From contig NZ_PYXZ01000008.1 in the NCBI RefSeq assembly GCF_003057875.1, positions 142,532 through 206,531 of the forward strand: a stretch of 64,000 bases of DNA, in the 5' to 3' direction. This document shows positions 42,145-51,273 of the stretch, piece after piece (position 1 is the first letter of the stretch; every line of letters starts with the position of its first letter). This DNA comes from Nocardioides currus (GTDB lineage Bacteria; Actinomycetota; Actinomycetes; Propionibacteriales; Nocardioidaceae). The notes below the pieces were generated by a model. The model was not told where the DNA came from, ran no database searches, and worked only from the letters and a program-made list of their open reading frames with translations. A program made the translations under genes and the position numbers.

Positions 42145-42777
42145 GTGAGCTTCGAAGGATTCCCCGTCGCCGCGCTCGACTTCTACGACGACCTCGAGAT
42201 GGACAACACCAAGTCGTTCTGGGAGGCCAACAGGGCGACGTACAAGGACGCGGTCGAGGCGCCGATGAAGGCGCTGACCGCGGCCCTCGGCCCCGAGTTC
42301 GGCACCGCCAAGGTCTTCCGGCCCTACCGCGACGTCCGCTTCGCCAAGGACAAGACGCCCTACAAGACCCACCAGGGCGCGTTCGTCGGGGTGGCGCCGG
42401 CGACAGGGTGGTACGTCGAGGTGTCGGCCCGCGGCGTCCGCACCGGGGCCGGCTTCTACGACGCCGACGGCCCGCGACTCGCGGCCTTCCGCGACGCGAT
42501 CGTCGACGACAAGACAGGTCCGCAGCTCAAGCGGATGCTGGCCAAGGTCGAGAAGGCGGGCTTCGAGGTCTCGGGCGAGCAGCTCAAGACCGCGCCGCGG
42601 GGCTACGACAAGGAGCACCCGCGCATCGAGCTGCTGCGGCACAAGCAGCTCTTCGCCGGCCGCGTGATCGGCTTCGGGCCGGAGGTCCACACCGCCGAGC
42701 TGGCCGACCTCGTGCGGGACGACTGGCGCACGCTCAAGCCGCTCGTCGACTGGCTGGCCCGCCTCGAGCCGGCGTAG
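42145..42777 (+). CDS. DUF2461 (TIGR02453) family protein
   Basis: A 210-residue soluble protein. The family is recognised from FYDDLEMDNTKSFWEANR at about 14-31, FRPYRDVRFAKDKTPYKTHQ at about 58-77, and YVEVSARGVRTGAGFY later. DUF2461 proteins are widespread and have no known function. The start is GTG 42145 (MSFEGFPVAA). The gene stands alone between the lipoprotein gene and the gene at 42840. No membrane segment or signal peptide is seen. Confidence 0.88.
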   Translation: MSFEGFPVAALDFYDDLEMDNTKSFWEANRATYKDAVEAPMKALTAALGPEFGTAKVFRPYRDVRFAKDKTPYKTHQGAFVGVAPATGWYVEVSARGVRTGAGFYDADGPRLAAFRDAIVDDKTGPQLKRMLAKVEKAGFEVSGEQLKTAPRGYDKEHPRIELLRHKQLFAGRVIGFGPEVHTAELADLVRDDWRTLKPLVDWLARLEPA

Positions 42778-42839
42778 CCGTCGGCTCGTCGACACACGCC
42801 ATTCACCCCGTCGTCGCCCGCCGCTGTCACCCTGCGGGC

Positions 42840-43379
42840 ATGGCCAAGCACCTGCTGTTCCTGCACATCGGACCCGAGGTCGTCGAGGTCGACGCCGAGG
42901 TCCGCGAGCGACTCGCGGCGGTCGGCGTCCGCACCCCCGACGTGACCCAGGACGATCTGCACCGCGCCGACCTCGAGATCCGCCGTGCCCACAAGGCGGC
43001 GGGGGTCCGGCGCAAGGACGTCGAGGGGGCCTGGGCGAAGATCTGCCGACGCACGTTCAAGCTCAGGTCAGACACCTTCGCCTCCATGCCCGGCTTCGTG
43101 GACGCGGCGCCCGAGCAGGCGGCCCTCGCCATGGACGGGCTGGCCGGGCTCAAGGTGCACCTCGTGGTGACGCCGGCCGCGCACGCCCAGCTGCCGGTGG
43201 CCTGGACCCGCATGGTCAAGCCCGCGCGGGTCCACGCGGTCGAGCCGGGCCTGACGTCCGCAGGATTCGCCGACGAGCTCGCGCGCATCGCGCTGTCGGA
43301 GGAGAGGAGCAGGCTCGACAAGGCCCTGCTCAAGCGGGCGTTGCGTCGCAAGCAGGTCGAGAAGGAGCTCGCCGCCTGA
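42840..43379 (+). CDS. Hypothetical protein, possibly a degraded sulfotransferase-like fold
   Basis: A 179-residue protein I do not recognise with confidence. The start, MAKHLLFLHIGPEVVEVDAE, resembles sulfotransferases that begin LHIGxxKTGTT, but the phosphate-binding Lys-Thr-Gly-Thr-Thr is missing; the spacing of the next parts (about 30-100) is similar to that group. VHLVVTPAAHAQLPVAWTRM is a plausible second core strand and helix. The C terminus is basic (KRALRRKQVEKEL). The loss of the PAPS-binding loop suggests that it no longer transfers sulfate. It is convergent with the Rrf2 gene. Confidence 0.6.
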   Translation: MAKHLLFLHIGPEVVEVDAEVRERLAAVGVRTPDVTQDDLHRADLEIRRAHKAAGVRRKDVEGAWAKICRRTFKLRSDTFASMPGFVDAAPEQAALAMDGLAGLKVHLVVTPAAHAQLPVAWTRMVKPARVHAVEPGLTSAGFADELARIALSEERSRLDKALLKRALRRKQVEKELAA

Positions 43380-43404
43380 CCCGATCGATCGGGGTCAGTG
43401 CGGC
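43371..43404. terminator. Bidirectional terminator hairpin
   Basis: GCCGC-CTGACCC at 43371-43382 can pair with GGGGTCAG-TGCGGC (43391-43404) around GATCGATC, with small bulges. It covers the stop codons of both convergent genes. Confidence 0.5.
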
Positions 43405-43853
43405 TGCCAGGCGTCCTCGTCGGCCGTGAGGTCGGCGACCGCGGCGGGCAGCTGGCCGTCGGCGAGGTCCTGGATCGAGACACCCTCGAAGACCGAGCGC
43501 AGCGAGCGGCGGGCGGCGATCCAGACGTGCTGCAGCACCTTGGCGGACTCGCCGTAGGCGACCGACTCCGGCCGCAGGCCGTAGACCGAGACCAGCGGAC
43601 CGTCGACGGCGCGGATCACGTCGGCCACCGAGACCGAGTCGGGGGTGCGCGCGAAGCGCCAGCCGCCGGACTGGCCGCGCTGGGACACGACGATGTCGGC
43701 GCGGCGGAGGTCGGCCAGGATCGCCTGCAGGAACCCGTGGGGGATGTCCTGGGCCTTGCCGAGCTGCTCGGCGCTGACGGCCGACCCGTCGGTCACGGAG
43801 GCGATCTCGATCAGCGCCCGGAGGGCATAGTCGGCCTTGGCGGAAACGCGCAT
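43395..43853 (-). CDS. Rrf2 family transcriptional regulator
   Basis: A 152-residue winged-helix regulator. MRVSAKADYALRALIEIAS is the typical first helix, and AEQLGKAQDIPHGFLQAILADL the helix-turn-helix, followed by the wing (GQSGGWRFAR). Unlike IscR, NsrR and RsrR it has no cysteines, so it is not an Fe-S sensor of those types. Cysteine-free members include CymR, which controls sulfur genes. It is next to a TauE/SafE sulfite/sulfonate exporter gene on the same strand. A similar motif (AGTTTG..AG) appears upstream of both genes. Confidence 0.9.
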   Translation of the reverse strand: MRVSAKADYALRALIEIASVTDGSAVSAEQLGKAQDIPHGFLQAILADLRRADIVVSQRGQSGGWRFARTPDSVSVADVIRAVDGPLVSVYGLRPESVAYGESAKVLQHVWIAARRSLRSVFEGVSIQDLADGQLPAAVADLTADEDAWQPH

Positions 43854-43859
43854 GGAGCC

Positions 43860-43878
43860 AGTTTGTCAGATATGTCAG
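43860..43878. promoter_or_regulatory. Possible Rrf2 operator
   Basis: AGTTTGTCAGATATGTCAG lies 7 bases upstream of the Rrf2 start. It includes direct repeats TGTCAG and an AGTTTG..AG..A pattern that also occurs at 44910-44922 before the exporter gene. AT-rich relative to its surroundings. Assignment is by position and similarity only. Confidence 0.4.
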
Positions 43879-43958
43879 CCAAGTCGATCAACGTTGGCGC
43901 CGCCGCGCCACACGAGGGTGGTGGCGGGCGGCGACGACGAGGGCGGGTCGTACGGCGA

Positions 43959-44858
43959 TCAGGCCGACGCGAGCTCCAGCTCGGGCTCGCCGGCGGTGGC
44001 GCGCGCGAGGCGCTCCTGCTTCACGGCCCAGACGATGCCGGTGACCCAGGCGACGAACAGCACGGCCGCGGTCACGGCGACGCCGACGCCGGGGACGCCG
44101 AGCGCCTCGAGGATGGTCTTGGAGTTGGTCAGCACGATCAGGCCACCGGCCGCGACCCCGAGCACGCGGGCGGCGAGGTGCTTGACGAGCCAGGCGGCGA
44201 TCGGCGCGGCCACGACACCGCCGGCGAGCAGCGCAGCGGCGTACCCCCAGTTGATGCCCTGCGAGCCGAGGGCGAGGATGAAGCCGAGCGAGCCGCCGAC
44301 GGCGACCACGAACTCCGAGGTGTCGATCGAGCCGACCACCTTGCGGGGCTCGAGGCGACCGCTGGAGAGCAGCGAGGTCGTGCCGACCGGGCCCCAGCCA
44401 CCGCCGCCGATGGCGTCCAGCGTGCCGCCGATCAGACCCATCGGGGCGAGGAAGGCGACGCCGGGACGGCCCTTGAACTGAGGGCGGCGACCGCCGAGGC
44501 GCAGGAAGCGGTAGATGACGTAGATGCCGAGGCCGAGCAGGATCGCGGCCACGATCGGCTTGGCGACGCCGGCGTCCATGTTGGACAGCGCGGTCGCGCC
44601 GATGAAGGCGCCGACGAAGCCGGGCACGGCGAGGATCGAGACGGTGCGCCAGTCGACGTTGCCGAGCTTGTGGTGCGAGGCACCGGACACGAGCGAGGTG
44701 CCGATCTCGGAGAAGTGGACCGCGGCCGACGCGGCGGCCGGCGCGACGCCGGCGGCGAGCAGCAGGGTGGACGAGGTGACGCCGTAGGCCATGCCGAGCG
44801 AGCCGTCGATGAGTTGTGCGATGAGCCCGACGAAGCCGAGCACGATGAGCTTGCGCAT
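43959..44858 (-). CDS. TauE/SafE family sulfite or sulfonate exporter
   Basis: A 299-residue membrane protein with about eight predicted spans. The two half-repeats each contain the family's conserved Gly/Pro-rich loops, for example HFSEIGTSLVSGASHHKLGN and IGGGGWGPVGTTSLL. It is thought to export sulfite or sulfoacetate-type anions by coupling to protons. The C-terminal tail is charged (KQERLARATAGEPELE). It starts at ATG 44858. The Rrf2 regulator gene downstream and the AT-rich promoter upstream (44900-44925) suggest a small sulfur-stress unit. Confidence 0.88.
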   Translation of the reverse strand: MRKLIVLGFVGLIAQLIDGSLGMAYGVTSSTLLLAAGVAPAAASAAVHFSEIGTSLVSGASHHKLGNVDWRTVSILAVPGFVGAFIGATALSNMDAGVAKPIVAAILLGLGIYVIYRFLRLGGRRPQFKGRPGVAFLAPMGLIGGTLDAIGGGGWGPVGTTSLLSSGRLEPRKVVGSIDTSEFVVAVGGSLGFILALGSQGINWGYAAALLAGGVVAAPIAAWLVKHLAARVLGVAAGGLIVLTNSKTILEALGVPGVGVAVTAAVLFVAWVTGIVWAVKQERLARATAGEPELELASA

Positions 44859-44907
44859 GAGGCGAGCACCTTCCGATCGTGTATGTCGGGTGAAAGGCTA
44901 TACATAC

Positions 44908-44932
44908 ATAGTTTGATAGGCAAAACCATCCG
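44908..44932 (-). promoter_or_regulatory. Promoter region of the TauE gene
   Basis: On the minus strand, TTGCCT then 17 bases and TAGCCT give a possible -35/-10 pair in an AT-rich stretch. It overlaps AGTTTGATAGG, similar to the motif before the Rrf2 gene. Only partly supported. Confidence 0.4.
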
Positions 44933-45013
44933 ACCCGACAAAGGCCGACCACGGTGTGACGAGCGAGATGCGCCGTTCGTGTTGCGCGCCGCCGATCCGC
45001 GAGGCATCATTAA

Positions 45014-45035
45014 GTTACCGATCAGTAGCGATCCA
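45014..45035 (+). promoter_or_regulatory. Shared beta-oxidation promoter/operator motif, copy 2
   Basis: Starts GTTACCGATCAGTAGCG and ends ATCCA, 22 bases before the TTG start of the FadE5-like gene. It matches 25887-25907 before the EtfD-like gene with two changes and one insertion. TTACCGATCAGTAG is a partial palindrome of the size used by TetR-type lipid regulators. Confidence 0.6.
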
Positions 45036-45057
45036 CCGAACGGAATCAGGTAAGACG

Positions 45058-46935
45058 TTGAGCCACTACAAGACCAACCTGCGCGACATCGAGTTCAACC
45101 TCTTCGAGGTGCTCGGACGCGACGAGATCCTCGGGACCGGTCCCTTCGCCGAGGTCGACGGTGAGACGGCCCGCGAGATCCTCGCCGAGGTCGCCCGCAT
45201 GTCCCGCGACGAGCTCGCCGCGTCGTACGTCGACAGCGACCGCAACCCGCCCGTCTTCGACCCGCAGACCCACACCGCGCCGGTGCCCGAGTCGTTCAAG
45301 CAGAGCTACCAGGCCTGGATGGACGCGGAGTACTGGCGCCTGCAGATCCGTGAGGAGCTCGGCGGCACGCCGGCTCCCTCCACCCTCGTCTGGGCGATGG
45401 GCGAGATGGTGCTCGGCGCCAACGCCCCGGTCTGGATGTACGCCGCCGGCCCGCCGTTCGCCGGCGTCGTCTACAACAACGGCAACGAGCGCGACCAGCG
45501 CGTCGCCGAGATCATGGTCGAGCGCCAGTGGCCCTGCACCATGGTCCTGACCGAGCCGGACGCCGGCTCGGACGTGGGCGCCGGCCGCACCAAGGCCACG
45601 CCCAACGAGGACGGCTCGTGGAACATCACGGGCGTCAAGCGCTTCATCACCTCCGCCGAGGGCGGCCTGTCCGACAACACGATGCACCTCGTGCTCGCCC
45701 GCCCCGAGGGCGTGGAGGGTGCCGGCGGCCCCGGCACCAAGGGCCTGTCGCTGTTCTGGATGCCGACCCACCACTTCGACCACGAGACCGGCGAGCTCAC
45801 CGGCGAGCGCAACGGCGTCTACGTCACCAACGTCGAGCACAAGATGGGCATCAAGGTCTCCAACACCTGCGAGGTCACCTTCGGCGACCCGCAGGTCGGT
45901 GGCGGCGAGCCCGCCCGCGGCTGGTTGCTCGGCGAGGTCCACAACGGCATCGCGCAGATGTTCGACGTCATCGAGAACGCCCGGATGATGGTCGGCACCA
46001 AGGCCATCGCCACGCTCTCCACCGGCTACCTCAACGCGCTCGAGTACGCCAAGGAGCGCGTCCAGGGCCCCGACCTGACGAAGGCGGCCGACAAGACGGC
46101 CCCGCGCGTCACGATCACCCACCACCCCGACGTGCGCCGCTCGCTGATGACGCAGAAGTCGTTCGCCGAGGCCATGCGCGCGCTGGTGCTCTACACGGCG
46201 TCGTGGCAGGACCAGGTCATGATCGCCGAGCACAACGGCGAGAAGGACGACCTGGCCGCGGCCGTCAACGACCTGCTGCTCCCCGTCGTCAAGGGCTACG
46301 GCTCCGAGCGCTCGTGGGTGCTGCTGGGCACCGAGTCGCTGCAGACCTTCGGCGGCTCGGGCTTCCTGCAGGAGTACCCGATCGAGCAGTACGTCCGCGA
46401 CGCCAAGATCGACACCCTCTACGAGGGCACCACGGCGATCCAGGGCCAGGACTTCTTCTTCCGCAAGATCGTCAAGGACCAGGGCCGCGCGCTGGGCCAC
46501 CTGGCCGGCGAGATCCAGGGCTTCATCGCCAGCGAGGCCGGCAACGGTCGCCTCAAGGTCGAGCGTGCCCTGCTCGCCACCGCGCTCGAGGACGCCAACG
46601 CCATCGTCGGTCACATGATCAACGACCTGATGTCGGCCGACGCGTCGGCCGAGGGCGGCGACCTGCGCAACATCTACAAGGTGGGGCTCAACACCTCCCG
46701 CCTGCTGATGGCGCTGGGCGACGTGGTCTGCGGCTGGCTGCTGCTGCGCCAGGCCGAGGTCGCGCTGCAGAAGCTCGCGGGCGAGGTGTCGGAGAAGGAC
46801 AAGGCGTTCTACGAGGGCAAGGTCGCGGCCGCGCAGTTCTTCGCGCAGACCAACCTGCCCCGCCTGACCGCCGAGCGCGCCATCGCCGAGGGCACCGACC
46901 TCGCGCTGATGGACCTCGACGAGGCGGCGTTCTGA
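45058..46935 (+). CDS. fadE5: Acyl-CoA dehydrogenase, FadE5-like
   Basis: A 625-residue FAD enzyme of fatty-acid beta-oxidation. The N-terminal [20 protein letters not shown] is the distinctive opening of mycobacterial FadE5, which has broad chain-length range. Core ACAD parts: [14 protein letters not shown] (FAD/substrate), [25 protein letters not shown], and [16 protein letters not shown] with the Glu base and GTT loop. A C-terminal extra domain of about 170 residues follows. The start is TTG 45058, since homology begins exactly there with AGG upstream. It gives electrons to ETF and so to EtfD. The upstream motif and downstream element match those around etfD. Confidence 0.93.
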   Translation: MSHYKTNLRDIEFNLFEVLGRDEILGTGPFAEVDGETAREILAEVARMSRDELAASYVDSDRNPPVFDPQTHTAPVPESFKQSYQAWMDAEYWRLQIREELGGTPAPSTLVWAMGEMVLGANAPVWMYAAGPPFAGVVYNNGNERDQRVAEIMVERQWPCTMVLTEPDAGSDVGAGRTKATPNEDGSWNITGVKRFITSAEGGLSDNTMHLVLARPEGVEGAGGPGTKGLSLFWMPTHHFDHETGELTGERNGVYVTNVEHKMGIKVSNTCEVTFGDPQVGGGEPARGWLLGEVHNGIAQMFDVIENARMMVGTKAIATLSTGYLNALEYAKERVQGPDLTKAADKTAPRVTITHHPDVRRSLMTQKSFAEAMRALVLYTASWQDQVMIAEHNGEKDDLAAAVNDLLLPVVKGYGSERSWVLLGTESLQTFGGSGFLQEYPIEQYVRDAKIDTLYEGTTAIQGQDFFFRKIVKDQGRALGHLAGEIQGFIASEAGNGRLKVERALLATALEDANAIVGHMINDLMSADASAEGGDLRNIYKVGLNTSRLLMALGDVVCGWLLLRQAEVALQKLAGEVSEKDKAFYEGKVAAAQFFAQTNLPRLTAERAIAEGTDLALMDLDEAAF

Positions 46936-46963
46936 TCCACGCCTGAGCCTCGCCTCTCGGCGA

Positions 46964-47031
46964 GTAACTGGTCCGACCGTGCACTCCCGCCCCCACTGAT
47001 GGGGGCGGGAGTGCTCATTTCGACCCGTTAG
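46964..47031. terminator. Nested palindromic terminator element, copy 2
   Basis: The inner stem GCACTCCCGCCCCC (46981-46994) with 47001-47014 is identical to that at 29677-29710; only one loop base differs (ACTGAT). It is followed by TCATTTCG. The outer arms GTAACTGGTC (46964-46973) and GACCCGTTAG (47022-47031) are diverged but still pair at 8 of 10 positions. It lies 28 bases after the FadE5-like stop. Confidence 0.8.
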
Positions 47032-47119
47032 TCGGGCGTACGGCGCCATGACACCTGTCACGGGCAGGTCGTGACACTTCCTCCGGGGACCGGGCGGGAC
47101 GCCGCAGCAGGCTGGAGCC

Positions 47120-47997
<878 letters not shown>

Positions 47998-48001
<4 letters not shown>

Positions 48002-48807
48002 CCGACGTCCTGACCACACCGAGCACCGAGGCCCCGACCGCCGTGCGCACCCGCGCCGCACGCCCGCAGGTGCTCGCCTACGCCCGCCTCGACCTCCGGC
48101 GCCAGCTCCGCGACCGGGTCGGCATGTTCTTCATCGTGGCGCTGCCCGCGTTCCTCTTCTTCGTCTTCGGCATGGGCGACGACGAGGCGATCGGCAGCGC
48201 CAACGTCGCGATGTACGTCATGGTCTCGATGGCGGCGTACGGCGCCGTCACCGCCACCACCTCCGTCGCCGGCGCGGCCGCGACCGAGCAGACGATGGGC
48301 TGGGGCCGTCAGATCGCCCTCACGCCCCTGCGACCCCTGGCCTTCGTGGGCGTCAAGACCGCCGTGGCGATGGTGGTGGCCGCGGTCCCGATCGCGCTGA
48401 TCTACGCCATCGGCGCGGCCACCGGCTCGCGCGGCAACGCCGTCGACTGGCTGGCCAGTGCGGCGATCGCGTGGGCGGGGTCGGCGCTCTTCGCGATCTA
48501 CGGCCTGGCCGTGTGCCTGCTGTTCAAGGGGCCCAACGCTGCCGGCATCGCGTCGGGACTGATCGTGATCCTGAGCTTCTTGGGCAACGTGTTCACCCCG
48601 ATGAGCGGTCTCATCCTGACCATCGGCAAGCTCACCCCGCTCTACGGCTACGCCGGGCTCGCCCGTTACCCGCTCAGCGAGGGCTACCTGCCGATGGACG
48701 CGGGGCACGACCCGGTGTGGCTGATGCTCGCTAACGTGGTCGCGTGGACAGTGATCTTCGCGGGCCTGGCGGTGTGGGGACTCCGCCGAGGTCGGGAGCG
48801 CGTGTGA
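47998..48807 (+). CDS. ABC-2 type permease
   Basis: A 269-residue membrane protein with six predicted spans after a short cytoplasmic N terminus (about 1-40, ARPQVLAYARLDLRRQLRD). The membrane part reads FFIVALPAFLFFVFG onwards. It exports a lipid, drug or polymer together with the ATPase at 47120. The ATG overlaps the previous stop, and its stop overlaps the GTG of the kinase gene. The specificity is not visible. Confidence 0.9.
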
Positions 48808-49868
48808 GCGCACTCCTCCCCGACGCCGCCACGATCCGCTCGCCGTGGGACCGGTGGGGCTGGGTCGTGGCGGCGATCTGGCTGGTCTTCCTCACCTATC
48901 CGGTGCTCGAGGCCCTGCAGACCGACTCCTCGCCCGCGATCAAGGCGGTGGCACTCGTCCTGATCGCGACCTTCGCCGTCGTCTACCTCCTCGGGTGGAG
49001 CGTGTGGAGCGACCACGCACTGGCGATCTGGTTCGGCCTGCTCCTGCTGCTGATCGGCACCGTGCCCGTCATCGGGATCGAGGCCATCGGGCTGACGCCC
49101 TACCTCGGCGCCTTCTCCGCGCTGATGGTGCCGGCGCCGTGGTGGAGGTGGACGACGGCCGCCAGCGCCCTGTTGCCGATCCTCTCCCTCGTCGGCGGCG
49201 ACTTCCCGGCGTTCTTCTTCCTGATGGTGTGGCCGATCATCGGCTTCTGCACCGCCATGCGGGTGTTCTCCCAGCTGCAGGGGCGAGCAGAGGTGGCACG
49301 GTCGGAGCTCGCCCTCGTCGCCGAGCGCGACCGCGTCGCCCGCGACGTCCACGACGTGCTCGGGCACTCGCTGACGGCGCTGTCCATCAAGGCCGAGCTG
49401 GCCTCGCGGCTGATCGAGGTCGACCCCGACCGGGCGAAGGCCGAGCTCGTGTCGATCCAGGAGACCGCCCGCCAGGCGCTGGCCGAGGTGCGCGCCACGG
49501 TCGGCGGCCTGCGGGCCGCCAACCTCGAGGCGGAGCTCGCGGCCGCGCCGCTGGTGCTCGCCGACGCCGGCGTCGAGACCCACGTGACCGGCACCCTCGC
49601 CGACACCGACCCGCGCCACCGGGCCCTGCTGGCCTGGGTGCTGCGCGAATCGGTGACCAACGTCGTGCGCCACGCGCGGGCGAGCTCCGTCGACGTGCAC
49701 CTGCTCCCGACCGGACTGGTGGTCGCCGACGACGGCGCCGGGTTCACCGCCACGGGCGGCCACGAGGGCAACGGCCTGCGCGGCATGCGCGAGCGCGTCG
49801 CCGCCGCAGGCGGCACCCTGGTCCTGTCGGGCGGTCCCGGGACGCGGCTGGAGGTGACGCTGCCGTGA
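48804..49868 (+). CDS. Sensor histidine kinase (HisKA_3, DesK-like)
   Basis: A 354-residue sensor. About five membrane spans occupy roughly 15-150 and probably sense the membrane state. The dimerisation helix carries the phospho-acceptor His183 in RDVHDVLGHSLTALS, with the E/D-R-x-R-x-x-R-D motif just before it (ERDRVARDVH). The HATPase_c domain has N box VTNVVRHA, then DDGAGFTA and GLRGMRERV. GTG 48804 overlaps the permease stop (GTGA), and the kinase stop overlaps the regulator start. It presumably phosphorylates the NarL-type regulator next to it. Confidence 0.92.
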   Translation: MSALLPDAATIRSPWDRWGWVVAAIWLVFLTYPVLEALQTDSSPAIKAVALVLIATFAVVYLLGWSVWSDHALAIWFGLLLLLIGTVPVIGIEAIGLTPYLGAFSALMVPAPWWRWTTAASALLPILSLVGGDFPAFFFLMVWPIIGFCTAMRVFSQLQGRAEVARSELALVAERDRVARDVHDVLGHSLTALSIKAELASRLIEVDPDRAKAELVSIQETARQALAEVRATVGGLRAANLEAELAAAPLVLADAGVETHVTGTLADTDPRHRALLAWVLRESVTNVVRHARASSVDVHLLPTGLVVADDGAGFTATGGHEGNGLRGMRERVAAAGGTLVLSGGPGTRLEVTLP

Positions 49869-50470
49869 TCCGCATCCTGCTGGCCGACGACCAGGCCCTC
49901 GTCCGCGGCGCCCTCGCCGCCCTGCTCGACCTCGAGACCGACATCGAGGTCGTCGCCCAGGTGGGCCGCGGCGACGAGGTCGTCGCCGCCGCGCGCGACG
50001 CGGGGGCCGAGGTCTGCCTGCTCGACATCGAGATGCCGGGGCTGACCGGCCTCGAGGCCGCGGCGGCGCTGCGCACCGAGCTGCCGGAGGTCAGGGCGCT
50101 GATCGTGACCACGTTCGGACGCCCGGGCTACGTCCGTCGCGCGCTCGACGCGGGGGCGGCCGGCTTCGTCGTCAAGGACACCCCGGCCAAGCAGCTCGCC
50201 GACGCCGTACGCCGCGTGCACGCCGGTCTGAGGGTGATCGACCCCGACCTCGCGGCGGAGTCGCTGATGGCCGGCCCGTCCCCGTTGACCGTGCGGGAGG
50301 CCGAGATCCTCGCGCTGGCGCTCGACGGCTCGCCGGTCGCGACCATTGCCGGGCGCGCGCACCTGTCCGAGGGGACGGTGCGCAACCACCTGTCGTCCGC
50401 GATCGGCAAGACCGGGGCGACGACCCGGGCCGAGGCGGCTCGGGTCGCGCACTCCAACGGCTGGCTCTAG
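49865..50470 (+). CDS. LuxR/NarL family response regulator
   Basis: A 201-residue protein. The receiver domain has acidic residues Asp8 and Asp9, the phosphorylation site Asp54 (CLLDIEMPG), Thr in VTTFGRP, and Lys in VVKDTPAKQ. The C-terminal HTH (about 138-195) includes LTVREAEILALALDG and SEGTVRNHLSSAIGKTGA. It most likely controls the ABC exporter genes upstream in the same operon. The TAG stop overlaps the stop of the convergent gene at 50467: the four bases CTAG serve both. Confidence 0.93.
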   Translation: MIRILLADDQALVRGALAALLDLETDIEVVAQVGRGDEVVAAARDAGAEVCLLDIEMPGLTGLEAAAALRTELPEVRALIVTTFGRPGYVRRALDAGAAGFVVKDTPAKQLADAVRRVHAGLRVIDPDLAAESLMAGPSPLTVREAEILALALDGSPVATIAGRAHLSEGTVRNHLSSAIGKTGATTRAEAARVAHSNGWL

Positions 50471-51273
50471 CGCAGCTCGGGGATCGTGGCCGGTTCGGGG
50501 AGCCGGAGCCGCTCGTCCAGCGCCAGGGTCCTCATCCGGTCGATGTCGGGAAGCGCCGACTCGGCCTCGGCCCACGACATCCCCTCGACCTGCGCCATCA
50601 CCTCGGTGACCTGGGTGTTGCCTCGCTCGGAGATCGGGGCGACCACCTGGACCAGCCTGGCCCAGTCGCCCTCGGGCTCGCCCTGCACGTGCACGCCGTC
50701 GTGGACCACGACCGTGTAGCCGTTCACGTCGGTCGTCGTGCATTGCTGCTCGACCTCGAAGGCCGTGGAGGAACACCCCGCCGCCGGAGCGGCGGCACCG
50801 TCCCAGGAGGCCCTGGTGTCGAAGAACTGGAGCCCGTCGACCGCGTAGCCCTGGCGCCAGAAGAAGACGTTGGCCCAGTCGGGTGGCGTGCCCAGCGCCG
50901 GCTCCACGCCGATACCGGACTTCTCGTAGTGGTCGCCGACGGTCTTGTCCAGGAACGCCGCGTCCGGGAAGCCCTCGGCCACGGCGGCGGTCACACCGTC
51001 GCCGAACGACGCGTCCACGGGCGCCGGCGCCGACGCGGCCGGCGCGACGGACGACGGGGCCGGGTCCTTCGCCGGCTGGGTCGCCGGGCCGCCGCCCCAC
51101 AGCACGGCCGGTGTCACGACGGCCGCGGCCAGCGCGCCCGCGCCGAGGGCGACAGCCCCGCGCCGACGACGCCGGATCGCACGGCCGGAGCGCATGTAGG
51201 AGGTCAGGTCAGGGTGGTCGGGCAGGCCGCTGTCGATGCGGTCGACCTCGGCCTTGAACAGCTCGTTGGTCAT
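50467..51273 (-). CDS. Single-span membrane protein coupled to a SigE-family sigma factor
   Basis: A 268-residue protein. A basic cytoplasmic N-terminal segment (1-40) ends in RAIRRRRRG, a membrane span follows (about 41-60), then a Pro/Ala/Ser linker and an extracytoplasmic domain of about 175 residues with two cysteines (CSSTAF and QCTTTD), which may form a disulfide. This layout fits an anti-sigma or sensor partner, though there is no ZAS zinc motif. ATG 51273 is chosen because GAGGAG lies five bases upstream; it shares a base with the sigma factor stop (TGATG). I do not recognise the outer domain. Confidence 0.75.
   Translation of the reverse strand: MTNELFKAEVDRIDSGLPDHPDLTSYMRSGRAIRRRRRGAVALGAGALAAAVVTPAVLWGGGPATQPAKDPAPSSVAPAASAPAPVDASFGDGVTAAVAEGFPDAAFLDKTVGDHYEKSGIGVEPALGTPPDWANVFFWRQGYAVDGLQFFDTRASWDGAAAPAAGCSSTAFEVEQQCTTTDVNGYTVVVHDGVHVQGEPEGDWARLVQVVAPISERGNTQVTEVMAQVEGMSWAEAESALPDIDRMRTLALDERLRLPEPATIPELR

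Noticed and set aside
44956..45057. Upstream extension of the FadE5-like gene to 44956.
   Set aside because: It includes the promoter motif, and the family begins exactly at the TTG at 45058.
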